Shown: positions 1 to 12,872 of the stretch, piece after piece
Layout: every line of letters starts with the position of its first letter
How positions within the stretch are numbered: position 1 is the stretch's first letter
Assembly (NCBI GenBank): GCA_018389105.1
Contig: JACATO010001201.1
Location: 1 to 64,000, forward strand
Source of the DNA: Nautilus pompilius
Taxonomy: Eukaryota > Mollusca > Cephalopoda > Nautilida > Nautilidae
Direction: 5' to 3'
Length of the DNA: 64,000 nucleotides
Position numbers and translations under genes: made by a program
Notes under the pieces: model-generated
Databases searched by the model: none
Told to the model about the DNA's origin: nothing
What the model saw: the letters and a program-made list of their open reading frames with translations, nothing else

Positions 1-682
1 AGATAAAAACACCAGAAGTCGCTTCTTGAATGATATTTTATTTTTTTTTTTATCAATTAATTGGTTTAGGAGAGAATACCCAGTCTTTCAAAGATACTTT
101 CTTATATTATTATGTTTTTATTTTAGTTTAGAGTTGAATTGTCAATCTTAAATTAAACTGAATATGGAAAATATAAACTTATTTAACGAAAAGTTTTCTA
201 ATATAATAAGAGATTGATTTAGATTTAGAGAACGTGCTAATTGTTAAAAGAATATGTCTTTAGTGTTTCGCGTAAATCTTCACGCAATTTTAAGGAATAT
301 TCGTCGACTAATATAAAAATATATATATATTTTTATAAATGAACTTTTTCGAAGAAGTGCTGCGCAGAATTTCGATGAACGCGGTCAAACGCCATCTTGA
401 GATACACCAGCACAATTAAAATAGCTTTTCGGCGTTCCTGATTATTTCCGAAACAAACCCGCCTTTAGTTATTCCTAGTGAATATGCAAATGTTTCTATA
501 GTTCCATGAAAGAGATATGTCCTTCTTTGTCACCTTTCCCATCCTTATCTGTTAACGGATACGCCATCTATTTACTTTTACCTTTCTGTCAAAGCACCAA
601 GAATCTAGCACGGAAACGTGAGCCTCGTTTCCGCGTTTTTCCGAGATTGAGGCTGGCTGATGACTGATGACAGCACCCAACT

Positions 683-760
683 GAGAGAGAGAGAGAGAAG
701 AGAGAGAGAGGAGATAGAGAGGAGAGAGGGAGAGAGAGAGGAGAGAGAGGAGAGAGAGAT
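683..760. repeat. GA-rich microsatellite
   Basis: Interrupted (GA)n tract with scattered GG and AT interruptions, read directly from the sequence. Confidence 0.9.
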
Positions 761-3380
761 TCCCCACTCTAAATCTATGCATGACACAAAATGTATTGCA
801 GTGGGGGAAAAAAAAGAAAAGAAATTAGAGCTATTGGATTTCATCACTGAAGCGGTATGTTCTCTGTCGGCCTTTCTTACCGAGCTGGAATCTTCACTGC
901 CGAAAGTTACCTTTGACTCGGACTGTGGGGCGGCGACGACGATGAGGCGATCAAGGTGAATTTAGGGGAACGTTAGTAACGGCTCGCCCGCATGAAAATG
1001 AAGACTACTACCGGAAATGGTAGGGCAACAACAGTCAAAGGGGCAGCAAGAATGTTACCTTAAAGCTGGCTCTGACGAACGATGATTCATCCGAAGGAAT
1101 CTTTCCTGACTCGACTATCATCTGATACGTTGAGCCGAGGCGGCTGGCTTTTCGGTATTAAGAAGGCAGCCCCTCCGTTCTCCACTAAAAAGGAAATCCT
1201 AGATCGCCTTCTAAAGGATGAGCCCCAAGGTATTCCGTGTCCTCGACGATAAATGCATTATGAGTGAAGCCAAAGTAAATCTAGTGGACTTATACATATA
1301 ATTGGCGCTAAACGAAAGACGCGAGGGAGTTTGAATTTACGCGGAAATTACATCACGTGTGCTATTTTCCATATGTAAATGGCGAATCAAACTTGGGGAA
1401 ACTATTCTATTGGTTCTTTACGCCCGTCAATGAAGATGAGGTAAAGATGGCTTTTCCACGTTTTAATTAGCATTCTCAGAGAATGAAATCCTGTAACCCA
1501 CTTCCAAGCGAGAGAGAGTGTGTGTGTGTGTGTGTGCTGTTACAAGATCTGAAACGAGTTTCCATTCGCCGTTAATCGAAGAAGACATCCCAGAATGCAT
1601 TGCTACGAAAGCCAGCCCTGGCTCAAATGTGCGGAAGCGATGGTTAAAAGTTAACTGGCCGAAAACGGTTTCTTAGGGTAAAAAAAAATCACGTCCAGGA
1701 CGCAGCGATAATATTTTCAAAAACAAAATTGATTATTCTAAAGCAGCTCTGACTGTTTTCTCTTAGTTATACAAACGCGGAAATTCCCACAGCCGTAACT
1801 TGCCTGACTACTTACTGTTCATTTGTAGATTTTGACAGTGGAATTACAAATTATCGAGCGCATACGGGAAATAATTCAAATATCATTTTAAAAGCTGTCA
1901 TACCGCGTTGCTAGAAATTCCACTAACGCTATACAACCAACCATCTTGCACAACTATGACGCACAACCAAACGCCATACATGTTTCTTTATTTTTCAGAA
2001 ATGTGTATATTAGACGGTTGTTCATACATACACCGGAACCGGATCTGGAAAATTTAACTTTGAATATATCAGACAAGTGAAATTATCTATGAGGAGGTTG
2101 TGAATAAGATAGAAAAAAGAAGAAGAAAATCATACTTTTCCAAGGTGGTAATTATATAAGTTGAAACTGACAGTCTCTGGAACTCTGGAAGATTTCTCGG
2201 CATTAATTCACCATTAAAAGTACAAGAGGAAATGCGAGACGTGAATAGAGCGGGACCGAGTCTTGTGTTTTTCATAAAGATTGACGTCGAAGTTGCTAAA
2301 CCGTACACAGAAGTGCGGCTAAATTTATGTCAGTGGAAAAGAAAGGTGTTTCATATTAAGGTTGCTGTAGATAACAAATCGGGGTAGAAGATTGGTGTCT
2401 TTGGAGTCCGCCCTCGATTGCGTTTTGGTACCGCAACAGTTAGGATTTTTTAAAAAAAAAATTAAGTCTTTCGGGGTCGCAGACTCGCTGCTCTTCTCTT
2501 TCTTCCACGCGTCCTGGAAATCCCTTCTGAGATGAATGTTCAAGCCTCCAAACGCCCGGTGCCAGCTCGAGAAATTATCTGATAAAATTTCGTCCGTTAG
2601 CTATAGGCTCTGATGGGAGTTGCAACAGCAGCAAAAAGTCATCGGCGTTTCCAGTTTCAGTGGCAGTCACCGGTAACCACGTTTTGGGCAGTGTTCACTC
2701 TCTCTGACATTTACACTGTCTTTATCCCGATGGCTCTCCATACCGTGACGCTGCAGCCTCCAAAACACCAAATTCATCTGGCGTTTGCTCACGAGGCACT
2801 GACTGCTCTGTGACTGACACAAAATTCTACGACCACAATTTAAATTTCTCGTCTGTTGCTTAGGGGACAAAATACCTTGTTTTTTCCATTTTTCACTGCG
2901 ATTACGTTCAATGGAAACAACAACGACAAGAATTATTTCTACCCGCACTGTTTCATTTTCTACCAAAAAAAGCAGACAGTGCAGCTTTATTAATATATTT
3001 TTCTCTCTTCTGAATAGTCGGTCACTAGAATCATTGAATTGCCGTGCTCGACGTCGGAATATAGAAACAACTGCACGGCTTTTCATGAACGATTGCCAGA
3101 GTTAGGACGGAAAACGAAACCAGCAAGACAGACATGTAACCAAAATACCTGGCTGTGCTGCAGCGACATTCAGCAGGGTTCACTGAGCTGGAATATCCGG
3201 AATTCCTTTTTGATATCACGCCACTTATATAGGTCGGCTCGTGCACGTGCCAAAAACAACAACAACAACAAAATCGGGTTCTGTCAGTGTCAGATGTGGA
3301 CGCCGAAGCAAGTATCCGAATTATCCCCCCTTTGCGTAGTGGAAAAACAGACTTTTCCTCCCGTTGCGGACATATACAGA

Positions 3381-3406
3381 TAGAGAGAGAGAGAGAGGAG
3401 AGAGAG

Positions 3407-3439
<33 letters not shown>
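3381..3439. repeat. (GA)n followed by (GAT)n microsatellite
   Basis: A GA run passes directly into about ten GAT triplets. On the minus strand this reads as a histidine run, which is a repeat artefact and not a gene. Confidence 0.9.
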
Positions 3440-3723
3440 CAAGGCTGGAGAAATCTTAACTTGGCCGCTTTCGTTTATTTCGAAGATTTTGTCCATAGCG
3501 CTATTTAGGTTTGACCAGGTATTGTGTTGGGAACTGTAGCGACACCTAACGACGTCCAGAGCGGTGCACAAACAGTCCGAAGTTCCACTTCTCGGAATTT
3601 TGAGAAGCGGACGGGATATGCGGGAGGGGTATTCTCTCGTTCTTGAAGAATCAGAGCTGCATTTCAAGCACATTCTCTGATGCACAATACTGGCAGGCTG
3701 AGCCGGATAGCGTTCGTCTACAA

Positions 3724-3731
3724 ACTTCCGG
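3724..3731 (+). promoter_or_regulatory. ETS-type site ACTTCCGG just upstream of an ATG
   Basis: ACTTCCGG lies 7 bp before the ATG at 3738 within a CpG-rich stretch. ETS/GABP sites of this form are common at transcription starts of housekeeping genes. The functional reading is inference. Confidence 0.35.
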
Positions 3732-3737
3732 TTCAAG

Positions 3738-3828
3738 ATGTCAGATGAGGTTAAACTATTCCGTGCTCTCGTCCGAAAAGTTGATCAACGTCTAAAGTTA
3801 TTTCCCTTGTTTCCGCCTCCACTGAAAG
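3738..3828 (+). CDS. Possible first coding exon of an unrecognised gene
   Basis: An ATG opens a 30-codon frame starting MSDEVKLFRALVRKVDQ and ending in a proline-rich stretch, followed at 3829 by a donor-like GTAAAA (phase 1). The frame is basic and leucine-rich, as in a mitochondrial or ribosomal protein N-terminus, but I recognise no family. The upstream ETS-type site supports a start here. I found no convincing downstream exon, so this may be chance. The donor is only moderately strong. Confidence 0.3.
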
Positions 3829-4486
3829 GTAAAAATGCAACAAATAAAAAATTTCCATAGCTCACGTTGTAAAATCAGCCTCTTTCCTCTTTCAGAATTT
3901 ACTTAATGCTGCAGATACATCATTTTATTCCACCCCAGGAGCCTCTTGACAGCTTTAATTAATGTTGGAGTTGTTTGTTTGTTTTATAATGTGCCTCGCC
4001 GCCGCTGAGATGCAGGTGATCTATAGTCTCTCTCTCTCTCTCCATCTCTCTCTCCGATATTAACGAACATCAGGAACGAGTTAAACCGCATTCCAAAACA
4101 CAAATCTGTGAGCAGTAATCGAGCTTATTCAGACTGTTTTTTCCCCTCTCCTCCCCGCCCGCTCCTTAGCCATCAAAAATTTTAAAGTAAAAAAAAAAAA
4201 AAGAAGAAGAAGAAAAAAACAAAATAAAAACTAAAACATCTGCTCACTACTTTCGTTTTTCGTAAGTTTCTTTTTCTTGCTCTTCTGATTGACGAGACCC
4301 TTTCGCTTCCATTCTGTAGTGCACTCGCCTCGTTTACATCCACCATATGTGGATGTTTGTGGAGTACCGTAAACGGTTTCGTGTTACCGTAAACTTGTGC
4401 AGGCCAGGATAAGTTTTCAAGAGGCCATAAAGTGTCGAGGAAGAGTACCTGTGGAAGCCATTTACTTACGTTAAAAGTACGTACAA

Positions 4487-4506
4487 CACACACACACACA
4501 CACACA
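4487..4506. repeat. (CA)n microsatellite
   Basis: About ten CA dinucleotides in a row. Confidence 0.9.
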
Positions 4507-5360
4507 TATCTCAACTGGCTCTTTATTTTAGCACATACAAACCATTTCCGGTTCCGAGTAATCACATCATATATCCAGCTATATGTAGTTTATAGATTGC
4601 TGCAAAAATATTATGTGCGTTTTTTTTTTTTAAATATTAATTCGTTTAATGGTGGTGTGTTTGTTGTTGTTGAGATTTGTTTTCTTTCCCTTAAGAAACG
4701 CTTTTTATTTGCCAATCTAGTACTCTGAATTAGCAGCAGAAAACTGAACGCTATCATATCTCCTTCTACCGACGCGGTTGTCGTTAATGTATTCTAACCA
4801 AAATGCACCGCGCGTTGAAAATTGTGTCCGGGGCGAGACTCAGACTTCCGTGGAGGTGGTAGCCTATTAAATATATGAACAACTTTTAAAAACCTAGCAT
4901 CCCCCCATATATATATGAATTGTAATATATCGCCAGCGTTATAGCCAAGTTGGACAACTCTAACAAAACTTTATGACGTCATCGAATGTGCATTTCATCC
5001 TGCGCCACACAGTGTCCCTTGACGAAGTTAAAGACAACACTAAAGATAGGCCTAACTTTCTGTTACAACGCAGACCGGTACCGCCAGATGGGGGCTGCGT
5101 CGTCTACGAAATCGCACGGGTTTGTCAGTCTATCCTGTCACCGTTATCTGAAGGCTGGAATCGGGCAATAATCGTGTAATAGGAAATCACTGGGTATATA
5201 TATGGCTGTCCAACTACACCCTACAGCGGTCAATTATCTCTACCGCTAGACACCGGGTGATGCTTTTCTAAAGATTTCCAACGTGAGATGGCGTCGCCCT
5301 GACAACGACAACAACGATATTAATCTACGACTCCAGCACGGGAGAGAATCGTTTTAGTAA

Positions 5361-5640
5361 TTAGGCGTCATTTCGTACGAAGCCCGGTGGATAAACCGCC
5401 ACCAACGGAAAGAGGGCAGCTATATAGATCGAGGTACAGCGGGCAGCCTCCCCCTTACCAGAGCCCTCGCTGTTGGTGGGGTAACCCTCCACAAACGGAC
5501 TGGCACAGAGGTAGCGACAAGAAACCCATGCTACGGGAAGTCGCCCAAACAGGATTCGCACCCAGGTTCTCGGCCAGGGCCATCCACCGCCTGAATAGAT
5601 ACATGTAATTAGACGGAGGGGCACCGAAGGGCCCACGAGC
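5361..5640 (-). repeat. Possible tRNA-derived repeat (SINE-like)
   Basis: On the minus strand the stretch contains GGGTGCGAATCC near 5550-5562, close to the B box of RNA polymerase III promoters (GGTTCGANTCC). An A box is not clear. GC-rich, with no open frame of note. A match to other copies in the genome would be needed to call it a SINE. Confidence 0.3.
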
Positions 5641-5826
5641 CGTGTGGATTTAGAACAACATCGATACAGCGAATGTCAGACAGGGAAACGAGAGCGGACC
5701 CCTCAGCCATATGTACAATTTTTAAAAAGTACGAACGATGGGTGGGGAGGTGACAGCCAGCCGAGATTTCCAATAGACAATGTTTACACCCTACACTATC
5801 GGATCTGCCCTCCCTCCGGGGTTTCG

Positions 5827-5877
<51 letters not shown>

Positions 5878-5901
5878 TATTATTATTATTATTATTATTT
5901 A
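5827..5901. repeat. (ATT)n microsatellite
   Basis: About 24 ATT triplets with one interruption (ATATT). Confidence 0.95.
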
Positions 5902-6137
5902 AATATTTCGTTTTTACGCCCGGTGTATGTCAGAACGAGGAAGGCGCAGCTGCGAAAAAACTCGAACAATTAATTTTTAAATCGTTGGCATAAAACCGTC
6001 ACCTCCCCATCCAGCGATCTTCTTAATAATTGAGTAGCTACTGTTCTTAGGTCCAGTCCCGCCCTCCTCTTCTTCCATATCCACTGTACCAGACAACCTG
6101 TAAAATGAGAAGTAAGCAATGTAAAACGATCAAACAG

Positions 6138-6470
6138 TTTAGAGAGAGAGAGAGAGAAGGGGGTAGATGACGTCAGTACAGAGAGAGAAGTGGGAAGACG
6201 AGGAGGAGGAGTGCGAGAGAGAGAGAGAGAGGGAGGAGAGAGGGGAGAGGGAAGGGAGAGAGATCGCGGAGAGAGAGACGAGAGAGAGCGGAGATATGAC
6301 GTCAGTACAGAGAGAGAAGTGGGAAGAGGGAAGAGGAGGGAGGAGAGAATGAGAGGAGAGAGAGAGAGAGACGAGAGAGAGAGACGTCAGCACAGAGAGA
6401 GGAAGGGGAAGATGAGAGAGGAGGAGGAGGAGGAGTGAGAGAGGAGAGAGAGGACGGACGTCAGTACATC
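6138..6470. repeat. GA-rich satellite carrying CRE palindromes
   Basis: GA-rich repeat array containing the unit TGACGTCAGTACAGAGAG. Perfect TGACGTCA occurs at 6168 and 6297, with GACGTCA variants near 6382 and 6460. The same unit makes up the array at 59942-60494. No coding meaning is seen. Confidence 0.85.
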
Positions 6471-9400
6471 GAAAGGACGCTCAATATTTTGTTTAAAAAA
6501 CATAAGGAAGTGCTATATTTTTGGAAACTGGTGTATTTAAATTATTTTCATGGTGACAAGATCACATATAAACGAAAAGAAGCAAAGAATGGGTGGTAAA
6601 TTCCAATATGCGTGTTTTCTAAAGCGAGAACCGTCGACCAAGAAACCACAAACCGGATACGGTGCGTGCAGCAAACTGAAAGTAGAAGAGGAACCTGTTC
6701 TTTTCCTTTGTTTGTTGTTTTCTTTTTCTTCTAGAAGAAATACCTTTCTTAGCTGTTTAGTAATGCATCACGGAGTTTTGCACGCACGCACACACGACAG
6801 TACCAATGTTCCAGCTACGCTATGCAGGCGGTTTAGGAAAGCTATTTCTGAGTAAGCGCAGGAGAATTCAGTTTATGGCCATACGTAGGCTATACATCTC
6901 AGGCCCCGTGAAGGTTGCTGAAAAAACTACTGGTCAGAAAACGACAGTAATACCAACTTTAAATAATTTTTTTTTTAAAGGTTACAAGGTAAAGGCGGCC
7001 TCCGTCCTAAACATCCTTAACGCAGTAATTTCTCTCAGCTTCAGGGTGATGAGGTGTGAAACACCATTCCACAATTCTATGGGTGGGGCACGCCCAGAGG
7101 ATGATGGGAAGCCTCACCCAATGGAGGATAACGTCAAGTTCTCCAGCAGCGGAGCTAGCAGTAGATCTTGTTATCTTAAGTCCCATTGGTCGCGTCTAAA
7201 GACGGCAAACGTGGTAGGCAACAACAAGTGCTGGGAGGCGTTAGGGTCAGGGTTGAATGAGAATAAAGGGAGCAGAAGTAGTTCGTCGGTTTTGCGCTGC
7301 ATCGTGGGTAGATCGCGGGTCTGATTTCCGGCGAATGAAAAACGTTCATCTGTTACATTCACCTCGGCCTAAGTCGGGTAGTTCCGTGGATGGTAAACGG
7401 ATGCGGGTCGGGGTCGATTATGGTCTGAGACAATTTTTTTTAAAAAAAAAATTAAAAGAGAGACAGAAAGGGAAAGAGAAATGCGCCACCTAAGATAGAA
7501 TCATATCATTTTCTATTTCTCCTCTGTTCTCTCTCTCTCTACCTTCCTCCCCCTCCCCGATCTCTTTCCGTTACAGCAACGCAGCCGCGAACCGAGTCCG
7601 GGTTACCTCGGGTGTCGTTCTTACAACTCCGTAGCAGGCCGCCAGAGGGCGTCTCGGGGGGGCGGCGGCGGCGGCGGAGGGGTGGGGGAGCCGTAAGCCG
7701 GTGGAATTCCGAGACCTCGGTTCGAGTTTCCTTCCGCGGCAAACCCTAAAGAGCTCTTGACATTCCGGATAATTGGGCTGGGACCGTCGGTGAGAATTCG
7801 CGCGGTCTCACGTTTACGGCAGCGGCGACGACGAAGAAGGGCTTGAAGAAGAATCCTTCCGCCGCCGCTGATAAAAGATGAAGGAAAGACGTGGGAACTA
7901 TTTAAAGGAGGGCGGAAGAGTAGTGGCGTGATTTGCCTCATTCGCTGCGATGACGAAATGCATCCGAGAGCGAAATAATAATGCCTCCCTCCCCAAACCG
8001 TGTTAAATTTTGTATTTAAAGGTAAAACCTTTTAGTGCAAAACTGAGGTCACATTAATAGTACTAAACGTAGAGTGAGCAATGTTTTAAATACCTGACGT
8101 TTTCCTCTCCACAGCGATCGTTGCGGATTATAGCCTAATGGGGTGGATTTACGCCATATTGACTAGTACAGCGCGTGCTCGTTTGGTATGGTTTCCTTCG
8201 CAATTTGGCCATCCGATCAGATGGCCCCTGGCTCAGTTAAGAAGAAAGGTGTGCTTTCACTCGCTACCGTATGCCGGCTCGTTTTGACTGGACTTTTCTT
8301 CGTTGTGCTCCGGTTTCACTCCCTCTTTTAAGCAGAAGAGCTGTAGCAGGTTCCCCCCCCGTCTCTCTCCCGTTAAAGTTGGTGGTATTCTTGCTCCGGT
8401 CGGCCACCTTATGGACGCTACAAGTCGATGAACCACCGATGACTATCGCAGTTCCGGATGTTAGCAACCTGATAAGAAATTATTAATGCGATTTGATACG
8501 GAATAATTGTGAGAGTAATCGCCAGCCTGTCAACGATGGGGCTTTACAAATGGTGCACGACACTGGGTTTTAGTGATAAGCAGTAAACGCGAGATTCTAA
8601 TTTTAAAAAAAGTGAGAAGAAAAAAAGGAGAAAATTTTTTTTTAACTGACCCTTTCTTTCTCTGCCCTCCTATCCTTTATCTCGCGATTAGGATCATCTC
8701 TGACAGAAAGACTCTCTCAGAACTTCGCCGACTGTTGTGATACAGTAGCGTGAAAACGTTTTAGGAAACCTCAGATCAATTGAGTCTATTTGCTAACTAA
8801 GGTTAAATGATAGCACATTTTTGTGCATTTATGAGAATGCTTACCAGAGGTGAGAGTTTATTAAGGGGGAATAATTAGGTTTGAAATTTTGCACTTACTT
8901 CTTTAATTATTTGTTTATATGTGTTGAATGAAAGATACCTTGGTGTGTTGCTGAACTATCTATATATAACAGGCCAGATATTTGCTTTAAAACACACAAA
9001 TTAAGAGCGCATCAAAACGAAGTAAAATAGATTAAGTGGAATTCTGAAACAATCATTCCCAAAATTGATTTTCCTACTCTTGTGAATTATTATGAAATTC
9101 CGAATTTAAAAAAAAAAAAATTTTTTTTCCTGGAAATTTCCGGATACAAATTGATCAGTACTAAGGAATAGTTAAAAATAATAAAAAAATCTGTTCGTAT
9201 TTTCGCATTTTCTGAATTCTCGGCAATCTCCGGCTCTTCCCGCTAAATACTCCGCCACTACTCGTCAGACTCCGTCGATCGTCGATGTTTGCTAAACGAC
9301 GTACTCGTGACGAAAAGAATCATATCGTATACAAAACGGTGCATATATATATTCTTTTAGATATTATTTTCTTTTTATGCGTATCAGGAGACATGGGATT

Positions 9401-9940
9401 TAAAAAAAAAAAATGATCTCATTTATTTCGAATTTACCATCGGTAGATTTCGTGCGGGTTCGGTAAGAATCGCATCATATTGAAATGTTGCCCAAGTGTT
9501 GGAATATTCAACTCTAGATTAGAAATTCACCTGGTGACCGCACAAAGGCCAACAAAGGTTAACAGCAGAGTATGTATTGGGGGTGGGGCCCTTATTCCCA
9601 TATAAAAACGGTTTAAAATACAAATAAAGGTATATATATAATAAATGGATCCAGAAATAGGTGATTGACAGAAATTGTTATATATAGGTGTAAATGAATA
9701 TTAATTTTAAAAAATGGAATTTAACTCCCGATTTATTTAACCCTTTACAATATATCGTGGTTCGGCAGGTAATCTGTGGAAAGAACCAAACAGATTAAAA
9801 AAAAATTTTCGAAAAAAATGTCATTTACTATATTTAGAAAGTTCACAAATTGTACAGTTGACTGAAAAAGTTTTAAAAATCTGTTTCTGTTTTTTTTTTT
9901 TTTTTTAATAATACTGGCTTGGTGGGAGCCACCTGAACCT
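6471..9940. other. Intergenic, no gene recognised
   Basis: No recognisable exon. Around 7530-7700 the DNA is GC-rich with a (GGC)n-like run and a CTCF-like word. Around 8270-8490 there is a short open frame without known similarity. From 8.7 kb the DNA becomes AT-rich. Confidence 0.5.
7639..7653 (+). promoter_or_regulatory. CTCF-like motif
   Basis: CCGCCAGAGGGCGTC matches the core of the animal CTCF consensus (CCNNNAGRNGGCGC-like). Binding is inference. Confidence 0.3.
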
Positions 9941-9941
9941 G

Positions 9942-9985
9942 GGAGAGGAGAGAGAGAGAGAGATGAATGAGAGAGAGAGGAGAGA

Positions 9986-10025
<40 letters not shown>

Positions 10026-10033
10026 GAGAGAGA

Positions 10034-10066
<33 letters not shown>

Positions 10067-10090
10067 GAGAGAGAAGAGAGAGAGTGAGAG
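9942..10090. repeat. (GA)n microsatellite
   Basis: About 150 bp of nearly pure GA. Confidence 0.95.
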
Positions 10091-11002
10091 CAGAGATCAC
10101 TGAGCCAGAAGCGAGATTATAAAAAAGAAAGAGAGAGACAGAAATTCTCGCAACAGCTCTTCGCCGTGTTTTAATTTATTAAAAAAAAAACAACAACAAC
10201 ATACAATGCACAAATTTTCCTGTAACGCTAAACTACGAACATTCCAGTCCGCGCTCTAGTTCTCTTTCAAATGCCGGCTGGAGGCAGCGAGCTTCTGTAA
10301 TCGCATACCTGCTTTATTTATCCACTCACCCCTCCCTCCCTCTAGATCTCGTCAGATTTCCCCTCCCAAATTCTCTCGCGCCGCGTTTTCGCCATAAATA
10401 GTTAGCCGGTCTCCTCCACACGCGAGAAGTCCACTTGATTTATCAGTCGAGACCGGAGGTAGAGCTGATGGGTTGGGTTAGAGAGAAAAAAAAAGCCCCA
10501 GCGAGTCTTCCTTCCTTCGTTCTCGCGCCGAAGAGAGCTCATCGCCAAAGCTAACTTTATTTTAAACCAGCCAGAAGAGCTGCTAACATTCCAGTTAGCT
10601 CACCTTTTGAACTCGCGGAAGTTCTGACGGCGATAAGAGGTCTTCGCATCATACCCTTCCACCAACCAACCAACCAACCAACACACCCCCACCCCACCCC
10701 CTGTATGCGCGTCCAGCCTCGCTTCCGCGATTGACTTTTTTTTTTTAAAGTCCATCACAGGGAACGATGTGAACGCGTGATGGGGGGCGGGTCACATTCT
10801 TAGCAGCCGCCACAATGAATAAGGAAAGTTCGTGCCCGAGGGAAGGTGCTACACTGTAGCTGCCGCTGCCGGTTGCTCCCGAATCGGGGGCGGAGCTAGA
10901 AATGGAAAATAAGCGACCTGTCCGTGTATAGAAGAATTCCGGGCTGTCTGAAAATTAGAAGAAAAGAAGAAGAAAGTTTAAATTTGTGAAGATAAGAAGG
11001 AT

Positions 11003-11082
11003 ATGGCGGAGATAAGTTATCGGTTAGCGTCGCAACACGTGGGCCACTGGCGGTATTTACCGCGACGCCTTAGGGGGGCCCG
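11003..11082 (+). CDS. Possible first coding exon, unrecognised
   Basis: ATATGGCGGA is a YY1/TISU-like start context, preceded by CpG-rich DNA with GGGGCGGAG (Sp1-like) near 10889. The frame begins MAEISYRLASQHVGHWRYL and is followed at 11083 by a weak donor GTAGGA (phase 2). Without the splice the frame stops one codon later. I recognise no family; chance is quite possible. Confidence 0.2.
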
Positions 11083-11506
11083 GTAGGAGAAAGTGAGTTT
11101 GGCCGCCTAAAGGGGAGAGGGGGCAGAAAGTCAACTGACTCGTGTACCAAAAAGTAAGTGCTGTTGAAAAGACAACTAAAAAGAAATGTTATTACCGGTC
11201 CTCAACTTACTTTCGTGGCACGATTTTGATAGGAATTTAATAATAATTTAAAGTGATCATTTCTCTGATAACCTACAGGTTTTCGGCGAACCAAAAAAAA
11301 AAAAAAAGATCACTCGATTCTCGTCAAACCTAATTTTACAGACAAAACGCTTATCAGTTCAGCGTCAATCTGCGAAGTGCGCGGAGGGGCCCGTTGGTGG
11401 ACGCTTCCCGAGAAAGAGTTATCTCTCAGTAGTTTTCTGTATTGCAGTAAGGTGTCGCGGTTTGTGTTTTTTTTTTGTTTTTTTCTTTAATGCTAATCAG
11501 ACATCC

Positions 11507-11680
11507 TTAGCTGTCAGCCGCATTATGTGATGTGGGCGAAATCGAAGCGTAAAGTTTTTCGATATCATGCTCTCCGTTGTAGGTTTTCACGTCGAGAGAG
11601 AGATGTGCAACGTTGAATGTCCTTTGTTCTGCTAGTTGTACGATGCTCCTAAAAAATTTACATAACCCTACCACCGCCAT
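11507..11680 (-). CDS. Small open frame with YY1-like start, unrecognised
   Basis: On the minus strand AAAGGATGGCGG begins a 57-codon frame (N-terminus MAVVGLCKFFRSIVQLAEQ) ending at TAA. The start context resembles YY1/TISU starts. No similarity is recognised and no clear intron is seen. It may be a small protein, a first exon, or chance. Confidence 0.18.
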   Translation of the reverse strand: MAVVGLCKFFRSIVQLAEQRTFNVAHLSLDVKTYNGEHDIEKLYASISPTSHNAADS

Positions 11681-12309
11681 CCTTTGGCTGTGTAAAGGCG
11701 CGAAGAGAACAAGTCCCTCCCTCCCTTATGCCCAAGTTATGAAAGAGTAATCGGCGGCGTAAATTTCAGAACAAAACCCCCTGTTTTTTTTAATTTGTTA
11801 CGTCGGCTTGTAAATAGTTTCAAGATTTTAATTCACTCAATGTTTTTTTTTTTTAAAATTATTTTCAATCTTTTGAGTAGTATATATGCTCACAGGGTAA
11901 ATTAACCGATAATACACCCAGCCAAACCTGTTCTAGGTTTTCGTTACGCACAAAAGTGTTTAATCCATCACCGAATGCGAAACCTAACTGTTGTTTGTTT
12001 GTTTTTTAAAAATAACATCAGCGCAGATTTAAATTGCCATTGGTAAATTTGATTGGCTGTTGGATCGACCAATGAGGCTATGCCACTGCATTTAAAATTT
12101 TTTTTTTTTACAAGCATTGGGAAAAAAATATATAATTGTTTGTTTGTTGACATCCTGAAAGGCGATACTAAACCAGGGTGAGATGTCTCTGTGAACGGGG
12201 TTTACCGTTCGCAATACCACCTGTAACCCGACTGCCGCTTTTCTTTGTATTTTGTATTGTTCTTAAGTGTATACTACGGCATCTCGTTTGAAATATTAGA
12301 TAAAATACA

Positions 12310-12872
12310 TCGGTCTCCTCTCCCATCCTTCCCCTCCTCACTCTCCTTTCTCCCCGTCCGTCCCCTCCTCTCACTCTCCCCATCCTTCCACTCTTTCCCC
12401 ATCCGTCCCCTCCTCTCACTCTCCCCATCCGTCCCTCCTCTCACTCTCCCCATCCTTCACTCTTTCCCCATCCGTCCCCTCCTCTCACTCTCCTTTCTCA
12501 TCCTTCCACTCTTTCCCCATCCGTCCCTCTCTCCCTCTCTTTCTCCCCATCCTTCCACTCTTTCCCCATCCGTCCCTCCTCTCACTCTCCTCTCCCCATC
12601 CGTCCCCTCTCTCACCTCCCCCTCCTTCCACTCTTTCCCCATTCGTCCCCTCCTCTCACTCTCCTTCTCCCCGTCCGTCCCCTCCTCTCACTCTCCCCAC
12701 CTTCCACTCTTTCCCTATCCGTCCCCTCCTCTCACTCTCCTTTCTCCCCATCCTTCCACTCTTTCCCTATCCGTCCCCTCCTCTCTCTTCCCTCTCCCAT
12801 CCTTACCCTCCTTTCTCCCAAACTTCTCTCCCCTTTCCCCATCCGCCCCCCTCCTCTCTCTCTCTCTCTCCA
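12310..12872. repeat. CT-rich minisatellite
   Basis: Diverged tandem units built from CATCCTTCCACTCTTTCCCC and CCGTCCCCTCCTCTCACTCT, roughly 40-60 bp each. Strong strand asymmetry (pyrimidine on plus). The long frame of Ser/Pro/Leu across it is a repeat artefact. Confidence 0.9.

Larger units (their letters stand above)
1..3690. other. Intergenic, no gene recognised
   Basis: No recognisable coding exon on either strand. The stretch holds a GA-rich tract at 683-760, a short GT run near 1516-1536, and a GA plus GAT microsatellite at 3381-3439. CpG dinucleotides are common here, unlike the centre of the window. Short open frames are uninformative and mostly follow the simple repeats. Confidence 0.6.

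Noticed and set aside
3290-3736. 148-codon minus-strand frame with a histidine run
   Set aside because: The His run is the GAT microsatellite and the rest shows no domain.
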